Below are positions 36,039 to 44,560 of a stretch of 64,000 bases of DNA, piece after piece. The position numbers were made by a program, and so were the translations under genes. This DNA is from Curtobacterium pusillum (lineage in GTDB: Bacteria > Actinomycetota > Actinomycetes > Actinomycetales > Microbacteriaceae): positions 3,596,001 through 3,660,000 of the forward strand of contig CP018783.1 of NCBI GenBank assembly GCA_002025645.1. The letters run 5' to 3'. The notes under the pieces were generated by a model. The model was given only the letters and a program-made list of their open reading frames with translations. It did no database searches and had not been told where the DNA came from. Positions within the stretch are counted from its first letter, which is position 1. The number at the start of each line of letters is the position of its first letter.

Positions 36039-39000
36039 GTGCCGTACCCGCTCAACTCCAGCAACGACGGAGTCACCCCGTCGCCGTCCTTCCCCGCCGT
36101 CGAGCAGGGCATCCTCGCCTTCTGGAAGGGCGACGGGACGTTCCAGGCGTCGATCGACCAGCGCGAGGGCTGCGACGAGTGGACCTTCTACGACGGCCCG
36201 CCGTTCGCCAACGGCCTGCCGCACTACGGTCACCTGCTGACGGGCTACGCGAAGGACGTGTTCCCGCGCTACCAGACCATGCGCGGCAAGCAGGTGCACC
36301 GCCGCTTCGGCTGGGACACGCACGGCCTGCCCGCCGAGCTCGAGGCGATGCGGCAGCTCGGCATCACCGAGAAGCACGAGATCGACGAGATGGGCGTCGA
36401 CGTCTTCAACGCGGCTGCCAGGAAGAGCGTCCTGCAGTACACCGACGAGTGGCAGCAGTACGTCACCCGCCAGGCGCGCTGGGTCGACTTCGAGAACGAC
36501 TACAAGACCCTCGACGTGACGTTCATGGAGAGCGTGCTGTGGGCGTGGAAGCAGCTCTGGGACAAGGGGCTGGCGTACGAGGGCTTCCGGGTCCTGCCGT
36601 ACTGCTGGAACGACCAGACGCCGCTGTCGAACCACGAACTGCGCATGGACGACGACGTCTACAAGATGCGTCAGGACCAGTCAGTCACGGTGTCGTTCCC
36701 ACTGCAGGGTGCGCGCGCCGCGGAGCTCGGGCTCGACGGCGTGCGGGCGCTCGCCTGGACGACGACCCCCTGGACGCTGCCGACGAACGCCGCCTTGGCA
36801 GTCGGGCCTGCGGTCTCGTACGTGGTGCTCCCTGCGGGGCCTGGAGGCGCGGCTGACGGTGGTGCCGCCGGTTCCGCCCAGTACATGCTGGCTTCGGACA
36901 CCGTGGCCGCCTACGCGAAGGACCTCGGCTACGAGAGCGCGGAGGACGCCGCTGCCGCGGTCGTCCGCACCCTGGCGGGTGCCGAGCTCGACGGCGTCCG
37001 GTACGAGCGACTGTTCGACGACCTCGCCGACGCCGAGGGCATGGAGCACGCCTGGCAGATCCTGGTCGCCGACTACGTCGAGACGGGCGAGGGCACCGGC
37101 ATCGTGCACCAGGCCCCGGCGTACGGCGCCGACGACCAGGTGGTCTGCGCCGCCGCGGGCATCCCCGTGGTGCTCTCCCTCGACGAGGGCGGTGTGTTCA
37201 CCTCGCAGTTCCCGCTCGTCGCCGGCCAGCTCTGGTCGGACGCGAACAAGCCCCTCACGAAGGCCGTCCGCGAGGCCGGCCGTCTGCTCCGCCAGGCGTC
37301 CTACGAGCACAGCTACCCGCACTGCTGGCGCTGCCGGAAGCCCCTCATCTACAAGGCCGTCTCGAGCTGGTTCGTCCGCGTGACCGAGTTCCGCGACCGC
37401 ATGGGCGAGCTGAACCAGGACATCAACTGGGTGCCCGACAACGTCAAGGACGGCCAGTTCGGCAAGTGGGTCGGGAACGCCATCGACTGGTCGGTGTCCC
37501 GCAACCGGTACTTCGGCACGCCGATCCCGGTGTGGCAGTCCGACGACCCGTCGTACCCGCGGCAGGACGTCTACGGCTCGCTCGAGGAGATCGAGCGCGA
37601 CTTCGGGCGCCTGCCCCGGAACGCCGACGGCGAGGTCGACCTGCACCGTCCGTTCATCGACGACCTGACCCGGCCGAACCCCGACGACCCCACCGGGCAG
37701 TCGACCATGCGCCGGATCACCGACGTGTTCGACGTCTGGTTCGACTCCGGATCGATGCCGTACGCCCAGGTGCACTACCCGTTCGAGAACCGCGAGTGGT
37801 TCGAGTCGCACAACCCGGCCGACTTCATCGTCGAGTACATCGGGCAGACCCGCGGCTGGTTCTACGTCATGCACGTGCTCTCCACCGCGCTGTTCGACCG
37901 CCCGGCCTTCCAGAACGTCATCAGCCACGGCATCGTCCTGGGCTCGGACGGCCAGAAGATGTCGAAGTCGCTGCGGAACTACCCGGACGTCTCCGAGGTG
38001 TTCGACCGTGACGGCGCCGACGCGATGCGCTGGTTCCTGATGTCGTCGTCGGTGATCCGCGGCGGCAACCTCGTCGTCACTGAGGAAGGGATCCGCCAGG
38101 GCGTGCGCGAGTTCCTCCTGCCGCTGTGGTCGACGTACTACTTCTTCACCCTCTACGCGAACGCCTCCGGGCCGGACGGCTACCAGGCGTCCCGTCGAAC
38201 GGACAGCACCGACGTGCTCGACCGGTACCTGCTCGCCAAGACCCGCGTGCTCGTCGAGGACGTCACGACGCACCTCGACGCGCTCGACACGCCCCTCGCC
38301 GCGCAGGCCGTCCGTGACTTCGCCGACGTGCTGACGAACTGGTACGTCCGTCGGTCGCGCGACAAGTTCTGGCTCGGCGCGGCGTCCTCTCCCGAGGCGA
38401 AGGCTGCGTTCGACACGCTGTACACCGTGCTCGAGACGCTCACCCGCGTCGCCGCGCCGCTCGCACCGCTCGTCACCGAGGAGATCTGGAAGGGGCTCAC
38501 CGGCGGCCGGTCGGTGCACCTCGAGGACTTCCCGTCGGCCGACGAGTTCCCCGCCGACGATGCCCTGGTCGCCGCGATGGACCGGGTGCGCGACGTCGCC
38601 TCGAAGGGCCTCGCGCTCCGCAAGTCGACCGGCAAGCGCGTCCGGCTGCCGCTCGCGACGCTCACGCTCGTCGTGCCCGACCCGGCTGCGGTCGAGCCGT
38701 TCGCGGACATCCTCCGCGACGAGCTCAACGTGAAGCGGGTCGTGCTCGAGCAGCAGGAGGAGTCCTCCCTCGGCCGCTACGGCATCGAGCGGAAGCTCAC
38801 GGTGAACGCCCGTGCCGCCGGGCCCCGCATCGGCAAGCAGGTCCAGCAGGTCATCCCGGCCGCCAAGAAGGGCGACTGGACCGCGACCGAGACCGGCGTC
38901 ACCGTCGGCGGCATCGACCTCGTCGAGGGCGAGTACACGCTCGACCTCACCGTCGCGGACGACTCCGTGGCGGTGGCCTTCCTCGACGGCGGCGGGTTCG

Positions 39001-39290
39001 TGGTGCTCGACACCGTGACCACGCCCGAGCTCGAGGCCGAGGGACTCGCCCGCGACGTCGTCCGCGCCGTACAGCAGGCCCGCCGTGACGCCGACCTCGA
39101 CGTCAGCGACCGCATCGTCCTCACCCTCGGTGCCGACGACGTCGCCGACGCGGCGGTCCGCACCCACCAGCAGCTCATCGCGGGGGAGACCCTGTCGACG
39201 AGCGTCGAGATCGTGCCCCTCGGGGCAGACGCCACCACCACCGACGTCGGTGACGGTGCGAAGGTGACCGTGGAGGTGTCACGCGCATGA
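36039..39290 (+). CDS. ileS: Isoleucyl-tRNA synthetase
   Basis: The 1083-aa class I enzyme has a HIGH-type motif as HYGH in [17 protein letters not shown], a full CP1 editing domain, KMSKS in [13 protein letters not shown], and a long C-terminal anticodon region. The GTG start has GGAG seven bases upstream. This long HYGH form is the eukaryotic-like, mupirocin-tolerant type common in actinobacteria. A dispersed element (36838-36852) encodes a [12 protein letters not shown] insert at the edge of the editing domain. Confidence 0.96.
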   Translation: MPYPLNSSNDGVTPSPSFPAVEQGILAFWKGDGTFQASIDQREGCDEWTFYDGPPFANGLPHYGHLLTGYAKDVFPRYQTMRGKQVHRRFGWDTHGLPAELEAMRQLGITEKHEIDEMGVDVFNAAARKSVLQYTDEWQQYVTRQARWVDFENDYKTLDVTFMESVLWAWKQLWDKGLAYEGFRVLPYCWNDQTPLSNHELRMDDDVYKMRQDQSVTVSFPLQGARAAELGLDGVRALAWTTTPWTLPTNAALAVGPAVSYVVLPAGPGGAADGGAAGSAQYMLASDTVAAYAKDLGYESAEDAAAAVVRTLAGAELDGVRYERLFDDLADAEGMEHAWQILVADYVETGEGTGIVHQAPAYGADDQVVCAAAGIPVVLSLDEGGVFTSQFPLVAGQLWSDANKPLTKAVREAGRLLRQASYEHSYPHCWRCRKPLIYKAVSSWFVRVTEFRDRMGELNQDINWVPDNVKDGQFGKWVGNAIDWSVSRNRYFGTPIPVWQSDDPSYPRQDVYGSLEEIERDFGRLPRNADGEVDLHRPFIDDLTRPNPDDPTGQSTMRRITDVFDVWFDSGSMPYAQVHYPFENREWFESHNPADFIVEYIGQTRGWFYVMHVLSTALFDRPAFQNVISHGIVLGSDGQKMSKSLRNYPDVSEVFDRDGADAMRWFLMSSSVIRGGNLVVTEEGIRQGVREFLLPLWSTYYFFTLYANASGPDGYQASRRTDSTDVLDRYLLAKTRVLVEDVTTHLDALDTPLAAQAVRDFADVLTNWYVRRSRDKFWLGAASSPEAKAAFDTLYTVLETLTRVAAPLAPLVTEEIWKGLTGGRSVHLEDFPSADEFPADDALVAAMDRVRDVASKGLALRKSTGKRVRLPLATLTLVVPDPAAVEPFADILRDELNVKRVVLEQQEESSLGRYGIERKLTVNARAAGPRIGKQVQQVIPAAKKGDWTATETGVTVGGIDLVEGEYTLDLTVADDSVAVAFLDGGGFVVLDTVTTPELEAEGLARDVVRAVQQARRDADLDVSDRIVLTLGADDVADAAVRTHQQLIAGETLSTSVEIVPLGADATTTDVGDGAKVTVEVSRA

Positions 39291-40732
39291 GCGAGTACCC
39301 CGAAGACCCGTCCGAGGACGGCATCGAGATCCCCGTCGGCCCCGCCGGTGAGACGGACCCCGCCTCGGCCGTGCCGTTCGGCGCGGACGACGACGAGGTC
39401 AAGCGCGTCGAGGCGGCCCTGTACGCCCGGATCGGCGAGCAGTCGCCCGAACACCGGCTGTCCGCGACCCGGCGTGCCGTCGAGCTGCTCGGCGACCCGC
39501 ACCTCGCGTACCCGGTCATCCACCTGACCGGCACGAACGGCAAGACCTCGACCGCGCGCATCACCGAGAGCATCGTCCGGGCCCACGGGCTGCGCACCGG
39601 CCTGATGACCAGCCCGCACCTCGTGTCGATCCGGGAGCGCATCGTCGTCGACGGCGCCCCCATCGCCGCCGACCGCTTCGTCGAGAACTGGGACGACATC
39701 GCCCCCGTCCTCGAGATGACCGACAAGGAGCTCACCGACAGGGGCGAACTCCCGCTGACGTTCTTCGAGGCCCTGACCGTCCTCGCCCTGGCGTGCTTCG
39801 CCGAGGCGCCGGTCGACGTCGCGGTCATCGAGGTCGGCATGGGCGGCGAGTGGGACTCCACCAACGTCGTGCAGAGCCAGGTGTCGGTGTTCACCCCGAT
39901 CGCCATCGACCACGCCAAGCAGCTCGGCAACACCGTCGCCGAGATCGCCCGCACCAAGTCGGGGATCATCAAGCCGTCGTCGTCCGTCGTGTCGAGCGTG
40001 CAGACGCCCGAGGCGCTCGCCGAACTGCAGCGTGCCGCCGAACTCACCGAGTCGACGCTCGCGGTCGAGGGCGACGCCTTCCGGGTCGTCGACGTGACGC
40101 CGGCCGTCGGCGGGCAGCTCATCACCGTGCAGGGCGTCGCCGGTCGCTACGACGACCTGTTCCTGCCGCTGTTCGGCCGGCACCAGGCCGACAACGCGGC
40201 CGTCGCGATCGCCGCCGTGGAGTCCTTCCTCGGCCGCGGGTCGCAGGCCCTCGACGAGGACGTCCTGTCCGAGGGCCTCGCGGGGGCGACCAGTCCCGGC
40301 CGGCTCCAGCCGATCGCCACGGGCCCCACCGTCGTGGTCGACGCGGCGCACAACCCGCACGGGGCCCGCGCCCTCGCCGAGGCACTGCCGGTGGCGTTCC
40401 CGTCCGAGCACGTGGTCGGCGTCGTCGGCATCCTCGCCGACAAGGACGCCCGGGGCTTCGTGCGCGCGCTCAAGGACACCGTCGCGACCTTCGTCGTCAC
40501 CCAGCCGCCGGGGGAGCGCGCGCTCGACGCGGACGAGTTCGCCCGCATCGTCGTCGACGAGGTCGGTGAGGACCGCGTGGTCGTCGAGCCCACGCTCGCC
40601 GCTGCGCTGCAGGAAGCGCGCGACCTCGCGGACGAGGCGGACGCCGAGGACGCCCTCGTGCTCGTCGCGGGCTCGATCGTGATGGTGGGCGCGGTCATGG
40701 ACCTGGTCCACGCGGAAGGCGAGACGAAGTGA
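39287..40732 (+). CDS. folC: Bifunctional folylpolyglutamate/dihydrofolate synthase
   Basis: The 481-aa Mur-ligase-type enzyme has the P-loop [14 protein letters not shown] (about residues 82-95), [12 protein letters not shown], the ATP/Mg motif [13 protein letters not shown] and [12 protein letters not shown]. The N-terminal 45 residues are an acidic extension. It adds glutamate to dihydropteroate and folates. The ATG overlaps the ileS stop (ATGA), so folate and tRNA synthetase genes are coupled under the T-box leader. Confidence 0.96.
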   Translation: MSEYPEDPSEDGIEIPVGPAGETDPASAVPFGADDDEVKRVEAALYARIGEQSPEHRLSATRRAVELLGDPHLAYPVIHLTGTNGKTSTARITESIVRAHGLRTGLMTSPHLVSIRERIVVDGAPIAADRFVENWDDIAPVLEMTDKELTDRGELPLTFFEALTVLALACFAEAPVDVAVIEVGMGGEWDSTNVVQSQVSVFTPIAIDHAKQLGNTVAEIARTKSGIIKPSSSVVSSVQTPEALAELQRAAELTESTLAVEGDAFRVVDVTPAVGGQLITVQGVAGRYDDLFLPLFGRHQADNAAVAIAAVESFLGRGSQALDEDVLSEGLAGATSPGRLQPIATGPTVVVDAAHNPHGARALAEALPVAFPSEHVVGVVGILADKDARGFVRALKDTVATFVVTQPPGERALDADEFARIVVDEVGEDRVVVEPTLAAALQEARDLADEADAEDALVLVAGSIVMVGAVMDLVHAEGETK

Positions 40733-41154
40733 CGGACGCACCACGCGCCTCCAGGCCGACGGGACCGGGTCGGGCACCGCGCGTGCGCAAGCCGCGACCC
40801 GAACGCGGGGCGCAGGAGAGCCTGCTCTCGATCACGCTGATCCTGGAAGCGATCATGTTCTTCTTCCCGATGCTCGTCGTGTTCGGGAAGGGCACGTTGC
40901 CGCCGGCCGCGGCCTTCGGCGGTGGCATCGGCGCGATGGTCGTGCTGGCGCTGGCCTCGCGGCTGACGGGCAAGCCCGCCGGTGTATGGTTCGGGTGGCT
41001 GCTGCAGGCGGCCATCCTCGCCACGGGGTTCATCGAGCCGTTCATGTTCGCGGTCGCCGTGGTGTTCCTGGCGCTGTGGGTCTTCTGCTTCGTCAAGGGC
41101 GGTCAGCTCGACCGTCAGAACGCTGCGCGACGTGCCGCACTGGGCGAGGACTGA
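40729..41154 (+). CDS. DUF4233 membrane protein
   Basis: The 141-aa protein has a basic N-terminus (its first residues RASRPTGPG come from a dispersed-element copy at 40745-40757) and four helices with LILEAIMFFFPMLVVFGKG, the DUF4233 signature. The GTG overlaps the folC stop (GTGA). The folC-DUF4233-ndk order is conserved in actinobacteria; the function is unknown. Confidence 0.9.
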   Translation: MTDAPRASRPTGPGRAPRVRKPRPERGAQESLLSITLILEAIMFFFPMLVVFGKGTLPPAAAFGGGIGAMVVLALASRLTGKPAGVWFGWLLQAAILATGFIEPFMFAVAVVFLALWVFCFVKGGQLDRQNAARRAALGED

Positions 41155-41157
41155 CCA

Positions 41158-41166
41158 CCCCCCCCC
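41158..41166. other. Nine-C homopolymer tract
   Basis: CCCCCCCCC lies between the DUF4233 stop and the ndk ribosome site. It is the longest homopolymer I noticed and would be prone to slippage or sequencing error, but it is not within a reading frame. Confidence 0.8.
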
Positions 41167-41194
41167 ATTCGACCCCGAACACTAGGAGTTCTGC

Positions 41195-41614
41195 GTGTCC
41201 GACCTCGAAGAGACCCTCGTCCTCGTCAAGCCCGACGGCGTCGCCCGCCAGCTCACCGGTGAGATCCTCCGCCGGATCGAGGCCAAGGGCTACGAGATCG
41301 TCGACCTGAAGATGCTGACGGCCCCTCGCGACCTGCTCGACGCCCACTACGAGGAGCACCAGGGCAAGCCGTTCTTCGAGCCGCTCGTCGAGTTCATGCA
41401 GTCCGGCCCCGTCGTCGCCGTGCGCGTCGCCGGCAACGGCGTCATCGCCGGCTTCCGGTCGCTCGCCGGCACCACTGACCCGACCTCGGCCGCGCCGGGC
41501 ACCATCCGTGGCGACCTCGGTCGCGACTGGGGCCTCAAGGTGCAGCAGAACCTGGTGCACGGCTCCGACAGCACCGAGTCGTCGGCGCGCGAGCTCGCGC
41601 TCTGGTTCGCCTGA
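41195..41614 (+). CDS. ndk: Nucleoside diphosphate kinase
   Basis: The 139-aa enzyme has the NDK pattern TLVLVKPDGVARQLTGEI, the RGDLG turn, and the phospho-acceptor His in NLVHGSDS (about residue 121). The GTG follows AGGAG (41184-41188). It balances NTP pools and ends the ileS-folC-DUF4233-ndk group. Confidence 0.97.
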   Translation: MSDLEETLVLVKPDGVARQLTGEILRRIEAKGYEIVDLKMLTAPRDLLDAHYEEHQGKPFFEPLVEFMQSGPVVAVRVAGNGVIAGFRSLAGTTDPTSAAPGTIRGDLGRDWGLKVQQNLVHGSDSTESSARELALWFA

Positions 41615-41632
41615 GACGGCAGGGAGTCGGAC

Positions 41633-42481
41633 ATGACGAACACCCCCCGTCCCACCAAGAACGAGCGCCGCGCCCACGCGCGTGACCTCGCCCGCGAGCG
41701 TGCCGCCGCCGAGAAGCGTCGGAAGCGCCGCAACAAGTGGTTCCTCCAGGGCGGCATCGGCCTGGGCATCGTCGCGATCGCGGCCATCGTCGCGATCGTC
41801 GTCGTGAACGTGAACAACGCGAACACCGTGTCGGCCACCGGCCCGAAGAACATGGCCACCGGTGCCATCCAGTTCACGGGCGGCGACGGCAAGGTCACCC
41901 CGGTGACCACGAAGGCCGTCACCGCGAAGGGCACCCCCTCGGCGGTCCCGACGTCGAACAGTGACGGCGCCGTCGCGGTGACCGAGTACGTCGACTGGGC
42001 CTGCCCGGTCTGCAAGCAGTTCGAGGCCGCCTACGCCGACCAGATCCTCGACAAGGTGAAGTCCGGCGACGCGACGCTGGCGATCCAGCCGGTGTCGATC
42101 CTCGACCGCAGCTACCAGAGCTCGCGCTACGCCAGCCGTGCCGCGAACGCCGCGATGTGCGTCGCGAACTACGCCCCGGACAAGTTCCTCGACGTGCAGA
42201 CGCAGTTCTTCGACAACCAGCCCGAAGAGGGCACCAAGGGCCTGACGAACGCCGAGATCGCGAAGCTCGTGAAGGCGGGCGGCGCGACCGGTTCGAACGT
42301 CTCGGAGTGCCTGTCGAGCGAGCAGTTCAAGGGCTGGGTGACCCGGTCGACCAGCCTCGTGACGAGCAACCCGGATCTGCAGGGCACGCAGGGCTTCGGC
42401 ACGCCGACGATCCTCGTCAACGGCAAGAAGGTCGACACCCTGACGGACGTCATCACCGAGATCGACGCCGCCGCGAAGTAG
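41633..42481 (+). CDS. Membrane-anchored DsbA-like thioredoxin protein (CPVC)
   Basis: The 282-aa protein has a highly charged cytoplasmic N-terminus (about 37 residues), one helix (IGLGIVAIAAIVAIVVV), and an extracytoplasmic DsbA-fold domain with the active site WACPVCKQFE and cis-Pro in FGTPTILVNG. It follows ndk by 18 bases with AGGGAG upstream. It should form or shuffle disulfides in exported proteins, reoxidised by the VKOR protein encoded nearby. Confidence 0.92.
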   Translation: MTNTPRPTKNERRAHARDLARERAAAEKRRKRRNKWFLQGGIGLGIVAIAAIVAIVVVNVNNANTVSATGPKNMATGAIQFTGGDGKVTPVTTKAVTAKGTPSAVPTSNSDGAVAVTEYVDWACPVCKQFEAAYADQILDKVKSGDATLAIQPVSILDRSYQSSRYASRAANAAMCVANYAPDKFLDVQTQFFDNQPEEGTKGLTNAEIAKLVKAGGATGSNVSECLSSEQFKGWVTRSTSLVTSNPDLQGTQGFGTPTILVNGKKVDTLTDVITEIDAAAK

Positions 42482-42490
42482 CGTCCGATC

Positions 42491-42538
42491 CACGACGAAG
42501 GCCGCCGCATCCGATCGGATGCGGGGGCCTTCGTCGTG
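42491..42538. terminator. Terminator between the two convergent DsbA-like genes
   Basis: CACGACGAAGGCC and GGCCTTCGTCGTG arms enclose an inner CGCATCCGAT/ATCGGATGCG stem with a small internal loop, 10 bases after the first gene. Beyond it, 42545-42680 is a spacer with scattered inverted repeats (CCGACATG/CATGTCGG; TGCACCCG/CGGGTGCA) that I cannot assign. Confidence 0.85.
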
Positions 42539-42727
42539 CGGTCTGCGGCCGGGTCGCGCGCGTTGTCCGACATGCCACCAGTCCATCGACGCGCGTCATG
42601 TCGGAACTTGCACGTGCACCCGATGCGGGTGCATCGTTCGACATCACGCCCGTCGATCGACTCGCGCGGTGTCGTGTTCGGCGTGCGAACCCGTGCCCGT
42701 GCCCGTGCCCGCGTGGGGCGCGGTGCG

Positions 42728-43579
42728 CTACGCGGCGCCGCCGTTCTGCTCGACGAACGCGGCGAAGGCGTCGGTGTCGGTGAGCGAGCCGTTGTACTGC
42801 TTGCCGTTCACGATGACCGTGGGGGTACCGGTGACCTTCGCGAGCGACGAGTTCGGGATCGCCTCGTTCAGCACCCGGTTCGTGGCGTCGGCCACCCACC
42901 CGGCGAAGTGCTGCCCGGTGATGCAGGACGCGACCTTGCTGTTCGTGGCCCCGGCGGACTTCGCCAGGGAGGCGAGCTCGTCGTTCGTGAGGCCGCGGGT
43001 GCTCTCCGACGGCTGGTTCTCGTACAACGACGTGTTGTACGCCAGGAACGCGTCCGGGTCGTAGTTCGCGACGCAGGCGGCCGCGGCGGCGGAGCGGGTG
43101 GAGTACTTCGACCCGAGGGACACCCGGTCGAGCAGGTTGAACGGGTGCAGCTCGAGCGTCGCCGAGCCGTCCTGCACCCACTGCTGGATCTGGGACATCT
43201 GGCTGGTCTCGAACTGGTTGCAGTACGGGCACATGTAGTCCGAGTAGACCGTGATGTTCGCGACGGAGTCGTCCTGCTTCGTGGCCGTGGGCTTCCCGCC
43301 CTCCGGTGTGGCCGCCGTCTCGACGGGGACGATCTTCCCGTTCACCCCGTGCAGCAGGACGCCGTCGCTCGCCATGTTCCTCGGCCCGGGGCCTGCGGGT
43401 TGCACGGAGTTCGCGATCACCACGACGACGATCGCGATGACCGCGAGACCGCCGACGATGATCCCGCTGATGCCCAGTGTCCGGTTGCGGCGGCGTCGCG
43501 CCTGCTCCTGTACGCGGGCGAGTCGTGCACGTTCCCGTGCAGCCTCCCGACGTGCCTTCTTGCTCTCGTTCTCGCTCAT
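42728..43579 (-). CDS. Membrane-anchored DsbA-like thioredoxin protein (CPYC)
   Basis: The 283-aa paralogue of the gene at 41633 has the same plan: charged N-terminus, one helix (GISGIIVGGLAVIAIVVVVI), active site DYMCPYCNQFE and cis-Pro in VTGTPTVIVNG. The spacing of shared blocks (GPRNMAS, ILDR/LLDR, GLTNDELASLAK) shows an old duplication. A start 19 codons upstream is possible. It points toward the first copy across the shared terminator and is followed on its own 5' side by VKOR. Confidence 0.92.
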   Translation of the reverse strand: MSENESKKARREAARERARLARVQEQARRRRNRTLGISGIIVGGLAVIAIVVVVIANSVQPAGPGPRNMASDGVLLHGVNGKIVPVETAATPEGGKPTATKQDDSVANITVYSDYMCPYCNQFETSQMSQIQQWVQDGSATLELHPFNLLDRVSLGSKYSTRSAAAAACVANYDPDAFLAYNTSLYENQPSESTRGLTNDELASLAKSAGATNSKVASCITGQHFAGWVADATNRVLNEAIPNSSLAKVTGTPTVIVNGKQYNGSLTDTDAFAAFVEQNGGAA

Positions 43580-43690
43580 CGAGTTCGAGCGTAGGTCGCG
43601 CGGGGACGCGGATCGGCCCTGCTGGCTGGGAAGCACCCAGGAATTCGGTGACGCGTCATCGATGAGTCATCGACAACCCTCAGCCGAGGC

Positions 43691-44293
43691 TCAGAAGGAC
43701 TGCAGGATCGTCGGGAACTTGATGAGGATCGTGACGACGATGAACAGGTAGTTCGCCAGCGGGAACGCCCAGCAGAAGGGGAGCAGGACACGCCCGAGTC
43801 GCTGGGTCCCGGCGCCGAACCGGCCCTGCGCGGCGTTCCAGATCGTGAACACCCAGAACATCGGGATCGTCATCGACCAGACGAGCATGCACCACGGGCA
43901 GAGGGCGCCGATGAACCACACGGTCTGGGTGAACAGCCACGTGACGAACACCCAGGCCAGGAAGACCCCCGCGTTGAACGCGATCCAGAACCAGCGCGAA
44001 CCGTTCCGGAAGCCGGCGAGCAGCATCACCGCGACGGCGATCGGTGCGACGAAGCCCATCACGCCGAGCAGCGGGTTCGGGAAGCCGAACAGGTGCCCCT
44101 GCCAGCTGGCCATCACGTCCGAACAGCTGATGAACGGGTTGACGTCGCAGGACAGCACCTTCTTCGGGTCCGCGTACTTCGCGAACTCGTCGAGGATGAG
44201 CGAGAAGGACCCGTAGAGACCGACCACGCCGGTGATCAACAGGAACACCGCGATGGCGATCGGACGGCGGGCGGCAGGTGCTGGCGAGCTCAC
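43691..44293 (-). CDS. Vitamin K epoxide reductase (VKOR) family, quinone-linked disulfide generator
   Basis: The 200-aa protein has four to five helices, an external cysteine pair in LSCDVNPFISCSDV and the redox motif CPWC in GALCPWCMLVWS. In actinobacteria VKOR replaces DsbB and reoxidises DsbA-like proteins using menaquinone. The GTG at 44293 is preceded by GATGAT and six bases, a leaderless arrangement; an ATG 17 codons upstream is an alternative. It is transcribed toward the CPYC DsbA-like gene. Confidence 0.92.
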   Translation of the reverse strand: MSSPAPAARRPIAIAVFLLITGVVGLYGSFSLILDEFAKYADPKKVLSCDVNPFISCSDVMASWQGHLFGFPNPLLGVMGFVAPIAVAVMLLAGFRNGSRWFWIAFNAGVFLAWVFVTWLFTQTVWFIGALCPWCMLVWSMTIPMFWVFTIWNAAQGRFGAGTQRLGRVLLPFCWAFPLANYLFIVVTILIKFPTILQSF

Positions 44294-44345
44294 GGCGTCA
44301 TCATCGCATGTCCGTTCCGGTCCTTTCCGGGTGCGGCATGCGATA

Positions 44346-44461
44346 CTCATCGGAGGTCGTGCGGCCATCCGCACGACGATGAGAGCTTTCCGGGCGCCGC
44401 CCGGACGATCAGGTGCGGTGAGAGCGCACCGTGACCGGGATGCGCGTGACGCACCGGTCAC
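44346..44461 (+). promoter_or_regulatory. Structured leader of rne (three strong hairpins)
   Basis: Three stems stand in series: CTCATC..GTCGTGCGG with CCGCACGAC-GATGAG (44346-44383), CCGGGCG/CGCCCGG (44390-44404), and GTGACCGG..TGCG with CGCA..CCGGTCAC (44431-44461). They occupy the 215 bases before the rne start. RNase E controls its own mRNA through 5' hairpins in Escherichia coli; a similar role here is inference. Confidence 0.55.
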
Positions 44462-44560
44462 AAGACAGCGAACGCGGGGGCGTGGTCGCCACCCGCTACA
44501 ACTACAGAGTTCCCGCCGCCCGACTCGGGCGCGAGCGGGGTCAAGGAGTGCACCAGGTCC

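Noticed and set aside
41158-41166. C9 tract as a phase-variation switch for ndk
   Set aside because: It is outside any reading frame and upstream of the ndk ribosome site; slippage would have little effect.
42545-42680. Hidden small gene or RNA after the first DsbA-like gene
   Set aside because: The segment has scattered inverted repeats but no start with a ribosome site and no clear promoter; I could not support a feature.
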